NCBI GenBank assembly: GCA_007922195.1
Contig: ML681996.1
Coordinates: 20,299,515 to 20,363,514 of the forward strand
Origin: Podocnemis expansa
Taxonomy: Eukaryota > Chordata > Testudines > Podocnemididae
Length of the DNA: 64,000 bases
Direction of reading: 5' to 3'
Positions 46,706 through 59,859 of the stretch are shown here, piece by piece. How positions within the stretch are numbered: the first letter of the stretch is position 1; every line of letters begins with the position of its first letter. The notes under the pieces were generated by a model. It was not told where the DNA came from, searched no databases, and worked only from the letters and a program-made list of their open reading frames with translations. The position numbers and the translations under genes are program-made.

Positions 46706-47539
46706 TCTGGCACTATAAAATTTTGCTGATTTTCAATCCTAGCAGAAATGTGCACTTACATTGTGATCCAATTGCATATCCCCTCCCCCTCCCCCCCCGA
46801 CTGTTCCTGAATTCAGACTTAAATGCTGTTCTGCAAAACAGATATAATCTATCAAAACAGTAGCTCTCTGCAAGATCAGATAGGGCCTGCACAAAATAAG
46901 AATACATCTTCAGTGCAGGTGGGAGTGTGTTTCCCAGCATGAGTAGACAGATACAGACTTGATCTGTTCTAGCAAGAACACTTAAAATAGTAGTGTAACC
47001 AGGCATAACATAGTTAGCAGGTTTGTCTAATGCATGAGTACAACCCACCGTGGATTCCTAGGGTATTTATTTACATGGTTAACATGAGCCACTGTCCATA
47101 CTACCTCCATCTAAACTAATACTTTTAGCATGCTAGCTAGAGAAGAACTAACGCATCAGTCTACACATGCTAGGAAACACGCTTCCTGCTGTAGTATAGA
47201 CATATCCTCAGGGTCTGATCCTTCCTACAAGGTGCTAAGCACCCCCAATTACAAGCTAACTGAAGTTGGGAGTTTTCTATACTTCACAGAGATGCTCAGC
47301 ACCTTGCAGGATCTGGCCCTAAAATACAAAGATCATGCACTTATTCCAAGATGAACCATGGAGCAACTCATCCATAGCTCTGAGCATCAATAATTTGAAA
47401 GTTACTGCTAAATTAGGAATGGGATGCAAGACGTCTGCTTTTCGTTCTGGTCCATCCAACACCTTCTCCACATACACTGTTTCCATTTACTACTATGCAG
47501 AAGTGACATGACATACAGTTTGATGCCACTTATTCAGAC

Positions 47540-47915
47540 ATTCAATCCCATTGTAAGTTAGTTTGAATTAAGGAGGCTTAATTCAAACTAACTTAATACC
47601 TGTCTACACCAGGCTTTCATTAGTTTGAATTAAGGTTGGTTCAAATTAAGCCTTTAGTTCGATCCTTAGTTTGATTGTTAGTTCTAACTAAGGATGGTGT
47701 AGATTAGGATTAACCCTTAGTTCAAATTTAGTAAATTCAAATTAAGGGCAGTTAATTTGAATTAACAAAGTGGACTAATTCAACTTAACTTTAAGTTGAA
47801 TTAGCCCACTTTGTTTACTCAAACTAATAAATTCAAATTTAGCTCGAACTAAACTCGAACTTAACTAGTTCAAATTAACAAATTCAAACTAATTTCTCCT
47901 AGTGTAGATATAGCC
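47540..47915. mobile_element. Harbinger-like MITE, related to 19090-19550
   Basis: AAGTTAGTTTGAATTAAGGA aligns with the same position of the 19090 copy. It ends CTAGTGTAGATATAGCCC. The interior is dense in AATTCAAACTAA words. The left terminus has decayed. Confidence 0.6.
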
Positions 47916-47919
47916 CTTG

Positions 47920-49330
47920 TTTGCATTGCCACCCATTCCTAGATGTTCTGCTTTAAAATAAGGAGACCTATTCAGCAATGTGATGAATCAGTCCATCCTC
48001 ATTTCCCTGCTATCAACACCTCTTTGGGATCATATTGTGCCAGTGAAATCCCACCCCTTGCTGACTTTGCACTATCTGGGACTATCCCAAGATCTAGAAT
48101 CTGATTATTACTACAAAAAAAAAAAAAGGAAAATCTGAAAAGTCCTTTTTCCCCCTTCTAACATTTAAATATTTGCTTATTAGTTTTAGGGTCTTTCAAA
48201 GTGATGCATATAGTGAATGATGAAGCATTCTCCATCTGGAAGATGTGAATGGATGTCAGTAATTTGAGATCTCCCTGCCTTCCCATATTGCTCAAAGGAA
48301 TGAAGCTACCAGATAGGTTCCTGAAGATAAAGAGAGGCTCCCATGGGAGATGTAAAAAGGCACTGTGGTATGGAAAAAGTTGAAAGCTCTGGAATGTGGT
48401 AAATTTTCTTCTTTACAATTTAAAATATGATGGAACTCTTTCAAATTATTAAAAATTAACATTTTAAAAATATTCAGATTTTAATCTTGCCACTTTTCTC
48501 TAGTGCCAGTCTGGATAAGCATTATTTGACACAAAATTAACACACATAATATTCAGCTCTGTATAGCCCATTTAGCCTATTTTACAGAATTTAAATGAGT
48601 GCAATATAATTCTAGCAAAATCCTTTCCCCAAGAAGATGTGTATGTTAATGGGTGTTTTGCAGCATTTAATACACTTCCAGAGCCCATGCAGGCATTAGA
48701 ATTCTGACCTCAATATTGCATGTCTTCTAATAAACAGATCTTCTCAGTCTAATGCATTATAATGTATCATGCCTCAAAGAGTAAAGTCATGGTCCGATAA
48801 AAAGAAAAAAAAAGATCTTGATGGCAATATGTTTGCTATCAGAATAGTTAAAAAACATTGTTGCTGACTGATTTGGTACATATTACAAATGGAGAATTCT
48901 GGACACATATGTATACTGTTGACCATAACCGTTATAATTATTCACAACAAGATGTCACGCACCAGATAATTGGTAGAGTATTGTCTGGCTACTATTGGAT
49001 CAGGCTGCCACGCGCCTTAAGAAAACCAAAGTGTTACATGTTTAGATGCTTTGAAAAAGCTTGACTGTCATGAACTGAGGATCTTGGAATTAAAGCTGCG
49101 GATGCTTCCCCCCCCAACCAAAAACCATAAGACTTGAGGGTTTCCATTAAAACAAAAATATTAAAAAGGACTGCAAATGACCGGGAATGTAGCTAACTTA
49201 AATAGTAAGGCCTTTTCAGTAGATACATTTATGATATTACTGACTTCAAAATTCATTTTACAGGTTCCTTAATTCTGATAAAAAATACTGACATATAAGC
49301 ACTTAGATGGCAACATATAATGAAAGAATG
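47920..49330. other. Intronic sequence, no feature seen
   Basis: An A run at about 48114-48127; otherwise unremarkable AT-rich DNA. Confidence 0.5.
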
Positions 49331-50399
49331 GTAACTTATCCTACAAGAGTAACCATGTTCTCTGAGATGTTGTAGTCAGTAAGGCATCCACTGTAGGTAC
49401 ATGGATACAAGATTTCATGCATGCACAATCAATTTTTTTTTTAATAGCAGTGTCTGTCAGGGCTCTGCTTGTATCCTGTTCTCCTCCAACTGCTGTGCAA
49501 GGGTATAAAAGGCAGAGTGTGTTGCCAAGCCTCCATCAGTTCCTTCACAACTGGAGCTTATGATAGCTGAAGGCTTTGTAAAGAAGGACTGAGTGGCACA
49601 TCACAAGGTCCACACTGACTTCATTTTGAAGAATCACAGTTGCTGTTGGGCAAATAACTTGTTTCTTTGAGTATGTGTCAGTGTGGATGCCACTGTGGGT
49701 GACAGGCAAGCAGGATCCCCTAAGGCTGTCAATGAGAATCAGCTGCATCAGTCAGACAGTGATTGTATTACTGGTCTCCTGACCCTGGCATCTGCTCAAG
49801 CAGGTAAGTTCAAGACACAGTGGTTGACAAAGGCCGGTGAGTTACTCTGCAGTGCCATCTTACAGATTTCTGACATGGGCATATTTCTAAAGCAGATGGA
49901 GAATGCCACACTGGCTCTGGTGGATAATTCAGTGAGATACTCAGAGTTATTCATATTGATCTCATCTGTGAGGAGATGGGTTGGCCTTTAACCCATCTGG
50001 CTATGAAAATAAACTGACTGGGCAACAGTCTGAAGGATTTGGTCTTGCCAATATATATGAAGCAATGTTCTAGAAGCACTGTGTATATGAAGCATGTTTG
50101 CTCCTGACACTGTGTGGCTGCTGCAACTCCTAAAGATTCAGGGATTGGACAGGAGTAAAAATACTCAGGATTTTACAGAGGCATCTAATGATGCTTTTCT
50201 ATATTGTCAAATGTAGACTGGATGGCAGCTGGAGTTCTCTAGAGCCCCTTGCTTGTTTCCAGTATGTCTTCATTTATCAGAATTATTACAATTCTATTCA
50301 GACTGATGCTACCAGCATGTCAAAGAGCTTCAGTGTTTTCCCTTGTAAAACCATTGTTTGGATATCCAGGATCTCTGCTATGTCATTTAGAAAAGTCTG

Positions 50400-51960
50400 A
50401 AATGTTCTCAAGACATCAAATATTGGTGCAGGGACTGGTGTTACCCCCTCATCAAATGACAACCAGCGGCTCTGGAATTGGTGGTCTGGATAGTGATACC
50501 TCTTGAAAGTCCAGTCTTCTCTCCTTTTGAGATTTAAAGGAGGGAGATCTTCTGCGGGACAGTTGAAATGATGGTTCTCAGTAGAGCCACTATGGGCAAA
50601 AAGCTATAATACGCAGGTACTGGCCTGGTTGTGACTGGTCACTCCACTGATATTTTTGGATCCTTTTTACCAGCAGCATACAGGAGGAATCTCTAGTACT
50701 GGCTCTAAGGTCACACTCAAATGGTAACAGAGACACATCTCTATTTGACATTGGGAAGGAGTAATCCATTTGCAGTGGGGTAGGAAGAGTGATGAGGTGC
50801 AGTATTCTTTAATGGCAGTGTGAAGGAATATCTTTATGTGGTTCTAGAGCCCAATGTTGCATTGGTACAAATGATGTCCCCAGAGAGGATCTCAGCGGTT
50901 CTATGAGAGCGTACATTGGTCTCAAGTCAGCTCACGGTTACTGCAGGTACTTTCATTGGTGTGGATGCTGGTAGTCTCTATTTATGTATCACCATTCCCT
51001 CCTCAAAAGAATTAGACAAGTGGTTTTCAAATCACAGGTTGAGGCCCAGTACTGGGTTGTGCACCCTTAGATACTGGTTGCTGTGCCCCCTGCTGCTGCT
51101 AAAAGACTGGAATGCATTGCTCCAAGATGTAATTGTTGGGTTGCTGGCATAAATGCTTTTTTTCAGCTGGGTCCCAAGTTAAAAAAAGAGTTTGAAGGCC
51201 ACTGACTTAGATATTCTTTCCTTGGAGAAGTAGTTTTCTTCCCTGTGTGCTATGATGCCTCTATGCTAGGAATCATGATTGACTGTCTCTCAACCCTTCT
51301 TTTTAACATCAACCTTCTGTTGGGGCACCAGTGTCAACTTCAATGATGACATTGTTGGGGCCTGAGGAGGTGGTGCCGAGGCTGGTTTTGAGGCTGTTGC
51401 CGAGTCTGCTGGTACCAGTGCCAAAGTGATATCTGGCTTTAGCAATGAGATAACATCAGTCGATATTGATGAACCCAGTGCCAGCATAATCAGCACTGAT
51501 GTGATTAGTTTTGAGTTTGACAGAGGTTTCTTCCTTGTCTTCTTTTCACTGCTAGATCCAAAAGTCTCTGCTCAGCAGTGGCATATTGAGTGTGTCCAGC
51601 GCCTGCCAGTGCCCAGGAACTAAGCCCACATTTTGGGTCTCCTGGGTGCCCCATGCCATGCCTCCACCCCAGTCCAGCTCTCCCACGTAGCATGGACCCT
51701 GGAGGCTTGAGCCTTATTATGCTCCCATTGCTACACCACAGCTGCTTAGAGAGGCACTTAGAGGACACTTCTTGAGTTCCTTGGAAGTGGATGACTTCTT
51801 CAATTCTGAGGTGATGTGCAGCAATTGCTCAAGCAGATAAAGTTTTAACTGCATGTCCCTTCCACTTGGGAGTCTTTGACAAGAAGGATTTGTATATGAG
51901 TTCATCAAAGAGTGAGCAGGACTTTAATCTTGAAGGCTTAGATTCTGCCATGATAGACGG
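50400..51960 (-). pseudogene. gag-like remnant of the second DIRS-like element
   Basis: The minus strand near 51908-51717 reads RLPSGRDMQLKLYLLEQLLH, comparable in place and pattern to RDLKRLVLALEQVWQT of the first copy. Frames towards 50400 continue with stops and shifts. No catalytic domain seen. Confidence 0.4.
51018..51204. mobile_element. hAT MITE, 187 bp, same family as 21438-21629
   Basis: Begins AAGTGGTTTTCAAATCAC and ends GAGTTTGAAGGCCACTG. Flanks AATTAGAC and ACTTAGAT match at 6 of 8. The interior, with TACTGGTTGCTGTGCCC and GACTGGAATGCATTGCTCCA, parallels the 21438 copy. Confidence 0.75.
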
Positions 51961-52339
51961 TCTGAGGTGATTTGCCCCACTTTACAGAAGAGTGTTCATG
52001 GTGGTATCTTGCTGGCTTATTTTTTTCTTTGGGGGGGTCATGTGGCTGAAAGTGTGCAAACTGGTAAATTAGTTGAATATAAGGAGAGTGAAGAACCTAA
52101 CAATTGCAAAAAGATGAGTCTGAAGCTAGGCTAAACTTTGTGAATTGGACACTTGCTGGATTCAGTTTTGCTGCCATGAGTTGGAAGAGAGCAGGGAGGG
52201 AGGTTGACTTCTTTACTACCTTCACACAAGAACATGAGGCACAGTACAAATGAATAGCTCCAATGGACACTACTCTTTAAAAAAAAGAAAAGTAATCCAG
52301 TCTCATGAGCAGGAGACACATGCAGACTGACATGTGCCT

Positions 52340-53985
52340 GAGGAATAGCATTTCTGCATCAGCTGTATTAGAGAAGATAGAGCTATTTATGACAAATAAA
52401 GTTAATAACTTTTCCCCATGTACATTAATTTAAGCACAAGTCCTTGTTTAGCTCCAGCTCTACCTAAAATGTGAAGTTTTAAAATAAAGCCATTTGCAAA
52501 TTAGAAAGACTGGGGAAAACAAAACACAAAACCAACAAAACACATTAGACACAGTTGACCTAGCAGAAGACAGGAGTTGCTTTTAACTGTAATAAAAAAC
52601 TCAAACTTTACCCTCCATGTCAGCAGTGACGTTTTTGCTTACTTTGTTTCTGATACAGGTGTGATGAAATTACAAAGGCAAATTGACTCAAAAGGTTTCC
52701 AAATGCTTGGCAGACATGGCAACATATTATTAAAGATTTTCATGGTTTTATCTGTATCCGTTTTCACTGCTCAGCAAATCTAATGTGAAGCAACATGATA
52801 AAGCTGCTTTGGACCCATCCAATCCACTGATTAGCTCCCCCCTCCCTACCTGAAAACCCCTTTAAGACGGAAGGCCTGCACAACATGCTACTGCTACCAC
52901 AATATAAACTATGTTATGGACTTTTGTGGTGTACAGCAAATTTCATCTTACATTAACTGATGTAAATTATTTGCTATATGGCCAAAAAAATATAATCATA
53001 GTAACACCTTTTTTTTTTTTTCTTCCAAGAGATGGCCAACTCTAATTTCAGTTACCAGCACCCTGGATGTCCCACAGACAGGCAGATGAGACAGAGAGGG
53101 AAAGCAATACTAGTAACTACATCATATTAAGTTCAACACTTGCTTTCCATTATAAGACAGAATTGCCCTCCATCCTCTAACATCCCCAGTATATTTTGTT
53201 TCTCCCAGCTTTCTTCCTTTTGCCAGAGTTGCTTGCAAAGAAGATCCACCACCAAGTTTTTCAACTTGAAGATTATTTTTGGAATCACCCTTTTCCTTTT
53301 TTCTTTTGTTCTGAGTAAGATCAAGAATTTTTACACACCTTGGCTTCATTGCTAGTTAGGTCTGCAGCACGCTCTTTCGGTATATAAATGCAGGGTCTCA
53401 ATCTGAAGTGTGCACAGTACTCTTCTTTAAGTTTTAATGGCATAAGCCGCGTGTGTTCCTTTTTTTGAATACTATTGTGTTTTTGGAAAGTACAGACTAA
53501 TTGCTACCTCCTTATTATTTGTAGCAGAGAAAAACTTTCTGTCTTCTGGTGTCCCTACATTATTTATGGATTGTGCCCTTTCAGCCACTTTCCTAGTTTC
53601 TGCACAGTAATTATTACTACCTTTTTTACTCCAGTGCGATTTAAATTTCTATTCAGTTGTGCTGATGCTGTGTATGGCATAGTGGATGAATGAATCCTTT
53701 CTTTATATATTAGAGAGCCAGGTAATTTAGCAACAAATCACCAACACTTTGCTATTACAATATACCTTCATCTCAATTGCATTAGAGTACACCAGAATTT
53801 GGAGAGAAATATCTATTTATATTTGTATGTATACATTATAAATATATCATGATCAAAGAGGAACTGAAGAAGCAGGACACAATTCTCCACTCCTGCACAC
53901 CCTGAATAGTCTTTTTCGCCTGATTTGTACAGTTGGTTGGTAAATGGTAATTGAGGATAATAAAAAAATAATAAAAAATCTCAGT
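52340..53985. other. Intronic sequence, no feature seen
   Basis: A T run at about 53009-53021; no recognised repeat. Confidence 0.5.
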
Positions 53986-53989
53986 TAAA

Positions 53990-54450
53990 TCAGAAATCTG
54001 AAATAAACTATTTTTTAAAAAATGAAAGGTTTTGGTTGGATCATTTCAAAATAAAATTCTCCTGACATGCTGAAGAGGAGCTGTGAACCGGAAGCCCAGC
54101 TCCACAGCACTGCACCTTGTTGGCTGCTGAGGAACCAAAGCCCCTGGAGCTTTCCAAACAGCTGTTCCTAATTCAGGGAGCCAGCTGGCTCAGATCCCTG
54201 TAAACACTGGCATCCCAGTTCTGAAGCAGTCCACCTAACAGGCAGCCCTGGGGCTGTGTATGTAAGAAACCCAGGTTCCTTAGCAGCCATGCTGGTGAGC
54301 AGACAGGAAACCAGGAAGGTTTCAATAGGAAACCTATCTGGTTCCTGGAGAAACTCTGTCAGTTAAAATAATTTCCACACAACAACTTTGATTGGGACAA
54401 ACTGGCAAATTTTGATGATAAATTGTTTTGTTAGTGTTTTTTTCTAACTA
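53990..54450. repeat. Possible old interspersed repeat
   Basis: A GC-richer centre (AGCTGTGAACCGGAAGCCCA to GCAGCCATGCTGG) is flanked by AATGAAAGGTTTTGGTTGG and GACAAACTGGCAAATTTTGA. This shape recalls a reptile repeat I cannot name. Confidence 0.3.
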
Positions 54451-55530
54451 GGTCTTCTAGTTTGCTAGCTTTTCACACCCACTTTGCATTAACTTGTCCA
54501 GAGACTCAGCTCTGTTGTGGCCACTTTTCTTTTATTGCATGGCATATAAATAGTGAAGTTAGGTGAAAACATAAAATATTCTTGCTTGAAGTATTTAGTG
54601 TAACACATTTTGATTTTTTTAGAATTGAGAAAGATAGTATGCAAGAACTCCAAAAGAGACGCGGAATAGGCTCCTCCCTAAACAAGAAGCAGTCTAGGCT
54701 GATCACTGACTCTCCTCTGGTAGGCCCAAAATTCATATGCCCTCTACCCCAGCTGCCACTTCCATCCTACAGGCTGAAAGCAGAAGCAAGGAAAAACCTA
54801 ACATTTAAAGCAACAGCCAAGACACCACACATTTGCACTGTATGACTGGAATAAAGATTAAATCAACATAGCCTCACATTTTGTGTAGTTCCATGATGAA
54901 CACTTAATGTAAGGCACATGATTATAAAATCTGCATAAAACCATAAAGCTCTTCTTGTGGTCAACAAATCCTGCCACAAGCAGAGATAGACCAGGGCATG
55001 GAGTTGAGCTAAACTTTGGAGTAGTAAAGCAGAAGGCTAAAGGAGCAGTGACTGCTGCATGGAGGTATTGTGGGGAGCATGAAAGGAGGAGCTGGAGATA
55101 CCCATGTGGTTTAGGGTGGTAGGATGCCTGCAGGAGGCAGGGGCCTGGTGTCTATTGATTGCCTGGGGATGCTGCAGCAAATGGGGATTCTTGTTGTGGG
55201 TTTCAGTGGACGTGTACAGTCCACAGGGCCTGCCCTGAAGACTACTGGGTCCAGGGCTGGCTGGAATTGTTGCTTGGGGGATGCTTATGAGACCAGTGAG
55301 AGAACCTGGGTCCAGCACTGGGCCCCTCACCGCTGGCTGATGCTGCTTTTTCCTTCAGCGACTTCTGCCCTATAATACCACAAGAATGGGCATGCTGAGG
55401 AACACCAATGGTCCATCTAGCTCAGTATTCATTGCTTCTGCTATCCTGCCCTACCTTGGATCTAGCAGGAAGAGCAGTGAGAGTGAAGGCACTCAGATTC
55501 CTGCTCAGCAGGCACCATGGTAGCCTACAC

Positions 55531-55716
55531 CAGTGGTTCTCAACCTTTTTCAGGTTGCAACACACTCTGTGGCACACTGCAACCCCATAGGACACACCAG
55601 CCCACCCCTTCCAGGGCAAATTCAGCCATTACCTTAGCTCTCCACAATACGCTTTTTACTATTTAGTGACACAGTAATGTGTCCTGACACAGTGGTTGAG
55701 TGGTTCTCAACCACTG
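55531..55716. mobile_element. hAT MITE, 186 bp, 8-bp duplication (7 of 8)
   Basis: Begins CAGTGGTTCTCAACCTTTTT and ends TCTCAACCACTG. GCCTACAC (55523-55530) and GCCTACAG (55717-55724) flank it. A reverse relative is at 12905-13094. Confidence 0.75.
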
Positions 55717-55740
55717 GCCTACAGTAGCCAGAAGCTAAAA

Positions 55741-56107
55741 CAAGAATGTCAAACTCATTTGCTGTGGTGGGCCAGATTTGACTTAAATGTACTTCAAGTG
55801 AGCCATACATACCATAAACTGAAGTATTATGGCACTCTTCTGGCATCGTGGAGCGCTGTGTATGTGAAACTGTGCTCCACGAGATTACTCTCTCCCTGAG
55901 CGAGTGAGAGAAAGAGAGAGAGGTCTCTCCATGATGTTGCGACACCTGACACTCTCATGGCCTTGTGGAGCACTGCGTATGCAAGATCACATTCTCTCTC
56001 TCCCTCTGTTAGGAAGAGAGTATGGGCCTATGGAGCACAATCAGGGGCTAGATAGAACAGGTTCATGGGCCACATTCAACCTGAAGTCCACATGTTTGAC
56101 ATTCCTA
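55741..56107. mobile_element. hAT-like MITE, 367 bp, 8-bp duplication (7 of 8)
   Basis: Begins CAAGAATGTCAAACTCATTT and ends CATGTTTGACATTCCTA, inverted copies. AGCTAAAA (55733-55740) and AACTAAAA (56108-56115) flank it. The interior holds GAGAGAAAGAGAGAGAGGTC and a GCCACATTCAACCTGAAGT segment. It lies only 24 bp from the previous MITE. Confidence 0.7.
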
Positions 56108-56115
56108 AACTAAAA

Positions 56116-58305
56116 ACTGTATCCTGTATACAACTCTGCTAGATGTGTGAAGATAAATCAGGGTGGATTCAACCTGTACAGAGAATCTCTTTGTGACCCA
56201 GGGAGCTCCTCAGTGAGCCTGGAAAGGGCACAGCATACTAAAACTCAAATCAAGTTTGACACACTCATTTCTCCATTTTGCTGTTGTCATAATAAGTATT
56301 TAAAAGGTGTCCTGTAAGGAATCAAACACAAACAGGCAACATCTGTCCTTTAGTCTTACTGTGTGCTGTATGTGTGGGTGCTATATAAGGAACTATAGGC
56401 ACGTTTTGGAAATGTGCTCCTAAAATGTTTTTGGCAAGCAGTGCTTAAGCTAAGCCCCTCCTACATAAGGGAATGTTGTTTTGTTGGCTTGACTGTGTCT
56501 CCAATGAAAATGAAGCAAGGTGAGACCAAAGACAATGAAAAAACCAATTTACAGGCAGGGTCAACAAAACTATCAGGTGAGCAAACGGGGGAAGGTGACC
56601 ACTTAACAGTCTAAATGTATAGTGCAGAGATCGCACCCCAAAAAGTCTTCCTGCCTCTTCAAAAAGTGTCAGAGAACTTTGGAAGATGAAAGCAGAGGGC
56701 TTCAGTTCATCTATAATCCAAAAAATGCTGAAACCTTTAGCCAAGAGGGCTGAAGTCTCTGAGATTTGACTATAGTAAAGAAACCTGCTTAGGAAAATAT
56801 TTTAATTTGCTGAAGCTAAGTTTTCAAGAAAGAAAGGGCTGTTTTGTTTTACTTGTAGCCACGTGTCTTCAGTTGTTATTTATCATCACTTAAGCATCTG
56901 TTCTTTGGTAATAAAAGTTTGTTTTTATTTTTTTTTAATTTATTATAAACCCATGCATTGGTGTCTATTAAATGGAGGAGAAAAATCCTCAGTTAAAGTC
57001 ACAGGCTGCTGCCTGTGCTGTCTCTCTGGAGGCAGAGAACTTGGTAGCCTCTGTGAGTGTCCAGAGACAGGGAACGGAGGCTGCAGGGAGACATCTCTGG
57101 AGAACTCAGAAACTCAGGTTCATTGATTGTTACCTGAAAGTCAAAGTTTGGACTGAAGAGTTTGCTAGCAAATTCAACAATCTGTTGGGTCAAGGAGCAG
57201 ACAGACAGGTTAGCAACAGTAAAGCTCACTCTTGCTGAGATGCAGAAGTTACACCGTGGATGACCTGAGCAGGGTATCACATTATGAGTGCATTATAATA
57301 GGTCCTACCATAACCCTCCTGCACACATGGACCGAAGCCCAGAGAAAGGGCTGGTAATCCAGCAATTCCTGTTACTGGAATGACGCATGAGAGTTACTGA
57401 GTCTCAGGTCTGGGGATGGGGAGTCACTAAAAGAAAGTCACCTTTGCTCACACACAGATTCCCCAAGCACAATTAGGATGCAGCCCATTTTGCCTAGCCT
57501 ACACAAGAGGTCTGGTTATCCACCCCCACTTACATCAGTTTTGCTCATTATTTACACAAATACATACAGACCCAAAGGATGAGGCTATAAAGAATCAGGC
57601 CCATACAGTCTGCAACATAGCACTGTGTGGCATCAGAGCAATACTTATTCTCCTTACTGTTCCAAAGGAGCTAACAAGGAAGGAAAGGAATGTAGGCAAC
57701 CACAGTGATACTGACTCTGAAATTTAGTATCACCTAAATTCAGCGACAACAGCAACCATTATCATTGCCATACTAAAATGATTATTGTTCACTTTCCTTG
57801 TTGTTTTATTTATCTTCATTACTTCCATGGTGTTGGTGTTTATTCAACTACAGATATTTGAAAATTAGGCTCTAAAGCTAGATGAACATACTGAAACAAT
57901 CACCACTAGTCTCAGAGAGTCAATGTCAAATACTAGTGAGATAAATATAACAATGATGATATGTGTATGGGGCAGATCTGCACAGTGGAAGAACATTAAC
58001 ATCAACTAATTACACAAATTCAAGGTGTTTCTTTAAGCATTGGATTTTTGACAAAACATGTCATTATGCTTTTCTTTGTATTCATTCTTAATTGCTAGCA
58101 GCTTGTAGAAAGACTAACAAACAAAATAGTAATGAACAATTACTATTCTGCGTGAATGCACTCAACCCACACAACCCTTTTTTCCTTATAAGTCACACAT
58201 TTCTACTATTCTAAATTCCCAATGTTGTGTTTAATGTACAACTGGAAAATTAAACAGGCATTATTTTTCAATGAGAAGGCTGTAACACCTTAGAGAAATA
58301 TTAGA
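56116..58305. other. Intronic sequence, no gene recognised
   Basis: Short frames such as those near 56972-57238 are not recognised. A weak resemblance of 57120-57240 to repeat sequence cannot be pinned down. Confidence 0.45.
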
Positions 58306-58310
58306 GCCAA

Positions 58311-58341
<31 letters not shown>

Positions 58342-58370
58342 AAAGAGAGAGAGAGAGAGAGAGAGAGGGA
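58311..58370. repeat. (AAAT)n followed by (GA)n
   Basis: About eight AAAT units run straight into about twelve GA units. Confidence 0.95.
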
Positions 58371-58504
58371 AAAGAAACACTTTGACAAGAAGAATAAAGT
58401 CCTTGCTTAATAGCTACAAACATTAACAAATGAAGACTGTGCACAAAAGTTTAATAGAAATGGCAATGGAGACCATATAAAGAGTCTATATCAGAAAGAA
58501 TCTC

Positions 58505-58785
58505 AGGCCTTGTCTGCATGACCCTGTAGCTCAGCCTCTCAGGGCACGAACTGCTGTGTGTACTAACATGCTGTGCTCTAACTCCCCTACTTAGACTCTA
58601 CTAAATAGAACCTAGTTCATGTTAACTTAGTCCTTTCTGAAAGAAGACTACATTAATGTGAATTAGGTACCTTTCACTTCACATCAATAGAGTCCACAAA
58701 GGGGATTTCCATCACAGCATGTTACTGGACATTGCAATTCATACCCCTATAGTCCAAACTGGAGGGCTGTGTAGACATAGTCTAA
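58505..58785. repeat. Decayed MITE with GTCTGCAT / GTGTAGACATAG ends
   Basis: Begins CAGGCCTTGTCTGCATGACC and ends GGGCTGTGTAGACATAGTC, partly inverted. No clear duplication. Confidence 0.45.
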
Positions 58786-58844
58786 GCTGAAGTGAGATCT
58801 GATTAGCCATCAGGAGGAAATTCTACTAATAGAAGAAAGATTCT

Positions 58845-58945
58845 GAATTATTATGATTATTTATTTGTATTGCAGTAACACCTAAGAACCCCAGTCATGA
58901 ACCAGGCACCCACTGGGTTAGGTGTTATACTAAACTAAAGGCAAA
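58845..58945 (-). mobile_element. MIR-like (CORE-SINE) 3' segment, reverse
   Basis: ATTATTTATTTGTATTGCAG, CACCTAAGAACCCCAGTCAT and CACTGGGTTAGGTGTTATAC are the reverse complement of the family seen at 46565-46705. Confidence 0.7.
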
Positions 58946-59396
58946 CTAACATCCATTTGCTTACTTAGAAAAATAATTTTTAAAATTTTACTTTCAAATT
59001 TAGTCACATTATTTTATTTACAGAAAACTTAACAGGAAACTTCAACCTTTCCTTTTAATTTCAATAATTTTTCTGTCAATTTTCTCTGTATCTGTGACTC
59101 ACATTCACTGTTTGAATCACATCAGTTATTTCTGAATGGTCTGAAAAAAGTTTTCAGTTCACCCAGTTGTGTCCATTGAATAGGTCTTTAACAACCCACT
59201 TTTCAGATATAAAAGAATAGTACCTATTCATTCCACCAAGTCCAGCAGAGGACATACCAACTTTCTGACAGGAATTTCTTCCAAAAGAGACATTACGTCA
59301 TATGTAGAATCTGCATCTTTAAATCTGATATACCAGAACATTGGGGTGGGACAGGGGGAAGAACAACAAAAACAAACCCTGCAAAGTCCTGTAGGA

Positions 59397-59850
59397 GTCT
59401 ACACTTAAAACATTAGTTTGAATTAACTTAGTTTGAATTAATTAATTCAAACTAATAATGGCTAACTCAGACTAAGTTAATTCAAACTAACACGGCCCCA
59501 CTAAAAACCCAAATCAAACTAGTATGTCCATGGACAGAACTTGCTAGTTCCATTTAGGAAGGGCGAACCGTGGGAAGTGTGGCAACGTTGCACCCGAGAA
59601 GGGCCATGCCCCCACAGAGGCACCGTGGGAGGAAGAAGGTCAAACTGCATTAATTCAAACTAATGGTTAGTTCGAATTAACACAGCTCCATTGGATTAAT
59701 TTGAAGTTAAGCAAGGTTTTATAACTTCAAAGTAAGCATTCATTACTTTGAACTAAGGAATTTCTTATTTTGAAGTAATGAAAGTCCGCATGTGTATGCA
59801 TTAATTTAGTTCAAATTAATCCTCATTAATTTGAACTAAATTGTTAGTGT
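59397..59850. mobile_element. Harbinger-like MITE
   Basis: Begins near AGTCTACACTTAAAACATTA and ends TTGTTAGTGTAGACATAGCC. The interior is dense in TTAGTTTGAATTAA/AATTCAAACTAA. The left terminus is worn. Fourth copy of this type in the window. Confidence 0.65.
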
Positions 59851-59859
59851 AGACATAGC

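Larger units (their letters stand above)
49335..52335 (-). mobile_element. Second DIRS-like element, older and shorter
   Basis: The left end GTAACTTATCCTACAAGAGT to GGTATAAAAGGCAGAGTG, with an inverted echo near 49636-49695 (CAGTTGCTGTTGGGCAAATA), has the same layout as 28978-29300. The minus strand carries gag-like remnants comparable to those of the first element. It ends near GAGACACATGCAGACTGACA. Boundaries are approximate. A hAT MITE (51018-51204) sits inside it. Confidence 0.5.

Noticed and set aside
47540..47915. Regularly spaced TTAGTTTGAATT words suggesting a CRISPR-like array
   Set aside because: Spacing is irregular, repeats are in both orientations and the terminal inverted repeats fit a MITE. 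The genome is vertebrate.
48858..49064. 68-codon frame that looked protein-like
   Set aside because: No recognisable motif, no splice sites in the right places, and no similarity to the protocadherin cytoplasmic region.
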